In this document: piece after piece, positions 61,169 through 64,000 of the stretch | Position numbering within the stretch: position 1 is the stretch's first letter | How the letters are laid out: every line of letters begins with the position of its first letter | Source of the DNA: Tropicimonas sp. IMCC34011 | Lineage (GTDB): Bacteria; Pseudomonadota; Alphaproteobacteria; Rhodobacterales; Rhodobacteraceae | Assembly (NCBI RefSeq): GCF_003390865.1 | Contig: NZ_QMEJ01000003.1 | Span: 434,001-498,000, forward strand | DNA: 64,000 bases | Direction of reading: 5' to 3' | Notes under the pieces: model-generated | Told to the model about the DNA's origin: nothing | Seen by the model: the letters and a program-made list of their open reading frames with translations, nothing else | Databases searched by the model: none | Program-made: the position numbers and the translations under genes

Positions 61169-62764
61169 ATGGCGCCCAAGGTTCTCGTATCCGACAAGCT
61201 GTCGGAAACCGCCGTCCAGATCTTCCGCGACCGCGGCATCGATGTCGATTTCGAGCCGTCCCTCGGCAAGGACAAGGACAAGCTCGCCGAGGTGATCGGC
61301 CAGTATGACGGCCTCGCCATCCGCTCTGCGACGAAGGTGACCGAGAAGATTCTCGAGCAGGCCACCAACCTCAAGGTGATCGGCCGCGCCGGCATCGGCG
61401 TCGACAACGTGGACATCCCGCAGGCCTCGAAGAAGGGCGTCATCGTGATGAACACGCCCTTCGGCAACTCGATCACCACGGCCGAGCACGCCATCTCCAT
61501 GATGATGGCCTGCGCTCGCCAGATCCCGGAGGCCAGCGCCTCCACCCATGCCGGCAAGTGGGAGAAGTCCCGCTTCATGGGCGTCGAGGTCACCGGCAAG
61601 ACCCTCGGCGTGATCGGCGCGGGCAACATCGGCTCCATCGTGATCGACCGTGCCCGCGGGCTTCGGATGAAGGTCATCGCCTACGATCCGTTCCTGAGCG
61701 AGGAACGCGCGACCGAGCTCGGCGTGCGCAAGGTCGAGCTGGACGAGCTCTTGGCGAAGGCGGATTTCATCACGCTGCACGTGCCGCTGACGGAGAAGAC
61801 CAGGAACATCCTCTCCCGCGAGAACATCGCCAAGCTCAAGAAAGGCGTGCGGATCATCAACTGCGCCCGCGGCGGTCTCGTGGACGAGGAGGCGCTGGCA
61901 GAGGCTCTGAAGGACGGCCGCGTCGCGGGCGCCGCGTTCGACGTCTTCGCCGAAGAGCCGGCGACCGCCTCGCCGCTGTTCAACCTGCCCAACGTCGTCG
62001 TAACGCCGCATCTCGGCGCCGCCACGACCGAAGCGCAGGAAAACGTCGCCCTCCAAGTCGCGGAGCAGATGTCAGATTACCTGCTGACGGGCGCCGTGAC
62101 GAACGCGCTCAACATGCCGTCCGTCACCGCCGAGGAAGCCGCGATCATGGGCCCCTGGGTCAAGCTCGCCGAACATCTGGGCGCCTTTATCGGACAGGTG
62201 ACCGACGAGGCGATCAAGGCCGTCAACATCACCTATGACGGTATCGTCGCCGAGATGAATCTCGACGCGCTCGGATGCGCCGCCATCGCCGGGCTGATGA
62301 AGTCCTCGAACCCCGATCTGAACATGGTCTCCGCCCCCGTGGTGGCCAAGGAGCGGGGCATCCAGATCAGCCGCACGACCCAAGGGCAGTCCGGCGCGTT
62401 CGAAGCCTACATCAAGATCACCATGGTCTCCGAGGAGCGCGAGCGGTCCGTGGCCGGCACGGTGTTCTCCGATGGCAAGCCGCGGTTCATCCAGATCAAG
62501 GGCATCAACATCGACGCCGAGATCGGGGAGCACATGCTCTACTCCACCAACCAGGACATGCCGGGCATCATCGGCACGCTCGGCAACACGCTGGGCGAGA
62601 ACGGGGTGAACATCGCGAACTTCACCCTAGGCCGGGCCGAACGGGGACGGGACGCCATCGCGCTGCTTCAGCTCGACGCGGATCTGCCGGAGGACGTGCA
62701 GGAGAAGCTCGAAAGCTCCGGCAAGTTCACCCGCGTGCGGCCGCTCCATTTCGAGGTCGCCTGA
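61169..62764 (+). CDS. serA: D-3-phosphoglycerate dehydrogenase
   Basis: A 531-residue enzyme of the long SerA type: catalytic and NAD domains (VIGAGNIGSIV, NCARGGLVDE, HLGAATTEAQENVA), an intervening regulatory domain and a C-terminal ACT domain (MPGIIGTLGNTLGENGVNIANF). It oxidises 3-phosphoglycerate, the entry to serine synthesis, and the ACT domain is the usual serine-feedback site. The ATG at 61169 has gaaggag upstream. A terminator follows at 62796. Confidence 0.98.
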   Translation: MAPKVLVSDKLSETAVQIFRDRGIDVDFEPSLGKDKDKLAEVIGQYDGLAIRSATKVTEKILEQATNLKVIGRAGIGVDNVDIPQASKKGVIVMNTPFGNSITTAEHAISMMMACARQIPEASASTHAGKWEKSRFMGVEVTGKTLGVIGAGNIGSIVIDRARGLRMKVIAYDPFLSEERATELGVRKVELDELLAKADFITLHVPLTEKTRNILSRENIAKLKKGVRIINCARGGLVDEEALAEALKDGRVAGAAFDVFAEEPATASPLFNLPNVVVTPHLGAATTEAQENVALQVAEQMSDYLLTGAVTNALNMPSVTAEEAAIMGPWVKLAEHLGAFIGQVTDEAIKAVNITYDGIVAEMNLDALGCAAIAGLMKSSNPDLNMVSAPVVAKERGIQISRTTQGQSGAFEAYIKITMVSEERERSVAGTVFSDGKPRFIQIKGINIDAEIGEHMLYSTNQDMPGIIGTLGNTLGENGVNIANFTLGRAERGRDAIALLQLDADLPEDVQEKLESSGKFTRVRPLHFEVA

Positions 62765-62795
62765 GGCGCCTTGGACGCGTAGCTAGAAGACGGGA

Positions 62796-62828
62796 GGCGC
62801 GGTGGCGGTTCGGCTGCCGCGCCTTTTT
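62796..62828 (+). terminator. Rho-independent terminator after serA
   Basis: GGCGCGG (62796-62802) pairs with CCGCGCC (62817-62823), followed by TTTTT. Its presence argues that the next gene starts after it, at 62853, and not at a GTG at 62802. Confidence 0.85.
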
Positions 62829-62852
62829 CGTGGTCGAAAGGGGACGGGCGGA

Positions 62853-63587
62853 ATGCAGACCTACGCCATCGGCGACATTCACGGGCAGCGCGAATTGCTC
62901 GAAGCCGCCCACGACCGTATCGCGGCGGATCGGGCGGCCCATGGCGATGAGGATGCGCCGGTGATCCATCTCGGTGATCTGACGGACCGGGGGCCGGATT
63001 CGCGCGGCGTCATCGAGCGCCTGATTGCGGCGGACGCGGATCCGCGATGGCATGTCATCATGGGAAACCATGATCGGATGATGGCGCATTTCCTGAGGCC
63101 GCGAAGCGCGCGGGATCCTTTGAGGGACGATCTGAACTGGCTGGCACCGCCGCTTGGCGGACGTGCGACGCTGGCGTCCTACGGGGTGGACGTGGATGAA
63201 CGGCGAAGCGCGGCGGAGATCCACGCCGATGCGATCGAGGCGGTTCCCGAGGCACACCGGACGTTCCTCGATGGCCTGCCGACGCGGATCGTGCGGGGTG
63301 AGGCGTTCTACTGCCATGCCGGCGTGCGTCCGGGCATTCCTCTGGCGGATCAGGTGGAGGACGATCTGGTGTGGATTCGCGAGCCGTTCCTGTCGGACCC
63401 TATGGAGCACGGCGCGCTCATCGTGCATGGGCACACCCCGGTGAAGGCAGCGACGCATTACGGCAACCGGCTGGATCTCGATACGGGCGCGGCCTACGGC
63501 GGTCCGCTGTCGGTCGCGGTGATCGAAGGGCGGCGCGCGTGGCTGGTGACGGAGCGGGGCCGCGAGGAATTGCGCCCCGTTGCCTGA
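62853..63587 (+). CDS. Metallophosphoesterase, serine/threonine phosphatase-like
   Basis: A 244-residue calcineurin-like phosphatase with the full metal-ligand series: GDIHGQ, GDLTDRG, GNHDRMM, CHAGV and VHGHTPV. These enzymes remove phosphate from proteins or from small molecules such as diadenosine tetraphosphate; specificity is not readable. The ATG at 62853 is the family start and avoids the serA terminator. Confidence 0.92.
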   Translation: MQTYAIGDIHGQRELLEAAHDRIAADRAAHGDEDAPVIHLGDLTDRGPDSRGVIERLIAADADPRWHVIMGNHDRMMAHFLRPRSARDPLRDDLNWLAPPLGGRATLASYGVDVDERRSAAEIHADAIEAVPEAHRTFLDGLPTRIVRGEAFYCHAGVRPGIPLADQVEDDLVWIREPFLSDPMEHGALIVHGHTPVKAATHYGNRLDLDTGAAYGGPLSVAVIEGRRAWLVTERGREELRPVA

Positions 63588-63600
63588 TCCAACCGTAGCA

Positions 63601-63621
63601 CGAAATTTCTGCGAAATTTCG
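63601..63621. promoter_or_regulatory. Tandem palindromes before the thiolase gene, operator candidate
   Basis: GAAATTTC occurs at 63602-63609 and again at 63613-63620, 11 bases apart, in a GC-rich genome. A further inverted pair, GTTCG (63656-63660) and CGAAC (63670-63674), lies nearer the gene. Both are in the 194-base gap before the thiolase. Confidence 0.4.
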
Positions 63622-63781
63622 TAAGGCGTCCTCCGTTGAGATGCGGTTAACGCACGTTCGATTCTAAGCCGAACACGTGAACAATTCACAAAGATCTGGC
63701 CGCGCGACGCTGCGGCGCGGGCTCTTCCGGCAACGATGGCCAGCTTGTAGCCTCGTGCCGAACGGCAGGGAGGCCTGAGAC

Positions 63782-64000
63782 ATGGACGAGATCGTAATCC
63801 TCGGCGGCGCGCGGACCGCCATCGGCACATTCGGCGGCGCGCTCGCCTCGGTCCCGCCGATCCGCCTCGGCGCCATCGTGACCACCGCCGCGCTGGAGCG
63901 TGCCGGCGTGGCGCCCGAGCAGATCGGGTCTGTCGTTTTCGGGCATGTCATCAACACCGAACCGCGGGACATGTATCTCGCCCGGGCCGCGGCGATGGAG
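63782..64000 (+). CDS. Acetyl-CoA acetyltransferase (thiolase), 5' part only
   Basis: Seventy-three codons are visible before the window ends. MDEIVILGGARTAIGTFGGALA is the thiolase N-terminus, and VFGHVINTEPRDMYLARAAAM leads towards the active-site cysteine, which lies outside. Thiolases join two acetyl-CoA molecules to acetoacetyl-CoA, for example for polyhydroxybutyrate. gggaggcc lies upstream of the ATG. Whether a phaB-type reductase follows cannot be seen. Confidence 0.9.
   Translation, partial: MDEIVILGGARTAIGTFGGALASVPPIRLGAIVTTAALERAGVAPEQIGSVVFGHVINTEPRDMYLARAAAME

Noticed and set aside
59909-62056. A 715-codon minus-strand frame opposite serC and serA
   Set aside because: It spans two certain genes and shows no domain of its own.
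62802-62852. GTG start for the metallophosphoesterase at 62802
   Set aside because: It lies within the serA terminator stem; the ATG at 62853 matches the family start.

Overview
This is a gene-dense, high-GC chromosomal window that looks like an alphaproteobacterium of the Rhodobacterales (Roseobacter/Rhodobacter type). The evidence is the gene set and its order: pheS and pheT near rpmI-rplT and pyk, the ffh/rpsP/rimM/trmD/rplS/rpmE block, mipZ, DUF2125, DUF1244 and DUF2948 proteins, and the serC-serA pair with a serC-type leader. No CRISPR array, insertion sequence, integrase or phage module was seen. Two tRNAs are present: Gly-TCC at 34225-34298 (+) and Thr-GGT at 55941-56015 (-).

Layout. 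1-7433: an oxidation cluster of two PYROXD2-like FAD oxidoreductases (one cut by the window edge), a flavin monooxygenase and two short-chain dehydrogenases, built around an AraC regulator. 7554-17077: a DUF2125 exported protein and housekeeping genes (pheT, pheS, rplT, rpmI, pyk, an N-formylglutamate amidohydrolase, DUF1244). 17082-21017: a tightly coupled operon dgcN-dgcA-D-amino-acid transaminase-glycosyltransferase, pointing to D-glutamate/D-amino-acid use. 21219-26709: a DJ-1/PfpI-like protein, accA, an unknown membrane protein, mipZ and an SLC13-type carrier. 26944-32995: the translation/secretion block, with two small membrane-protein genes inserted between rimM and trmD.

33288-44028 is accessory-looking. 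It holds a LysR regulator, a four-gene exported-protein locus that resembles the Caulobacter holdfast-anchor genes (HfaA-, HfaB/CsgG- and HfaD-like proteins plus an unknown repeat lipoprotein), an ABC exporter, an acyl-CoA synthetase, and a lipase paired with a small secreted protein. 44229-47283 is a heme oxygenase/bacteriophytochrome pair. 47325-48368 carries remnants of a LysR gene and a quinone oxidoreductase flanking an intact glutathione transferase, marking old rearrangements. 48369-55739 is a discrete block directly abutting the broken gene: a DeoR regulator divergent from a SLOG-fold protein, a complete Ugp-like ABC importer and a PhoU-domain Na/Pi-type transporter, with a shared operator-like motif in both intergenic gaps. 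55941-64000 returns to core genes: tRNA-Thr, murA, DUF2948, leuD, serB, the serC leader, serC, serA, a metallophosphatase and the start of a thiolase.

The best candidates for undescribed biology are the DeoR/SLOG/ABC/Na-Pi block, the Hfa-like locus with its extra lipoprotein, the lipase plus secreted-partner pair, and the AraC-controlled flavoenzyme cluster. Family assignments come from reading the sequence and recalled family features; no database search was run.
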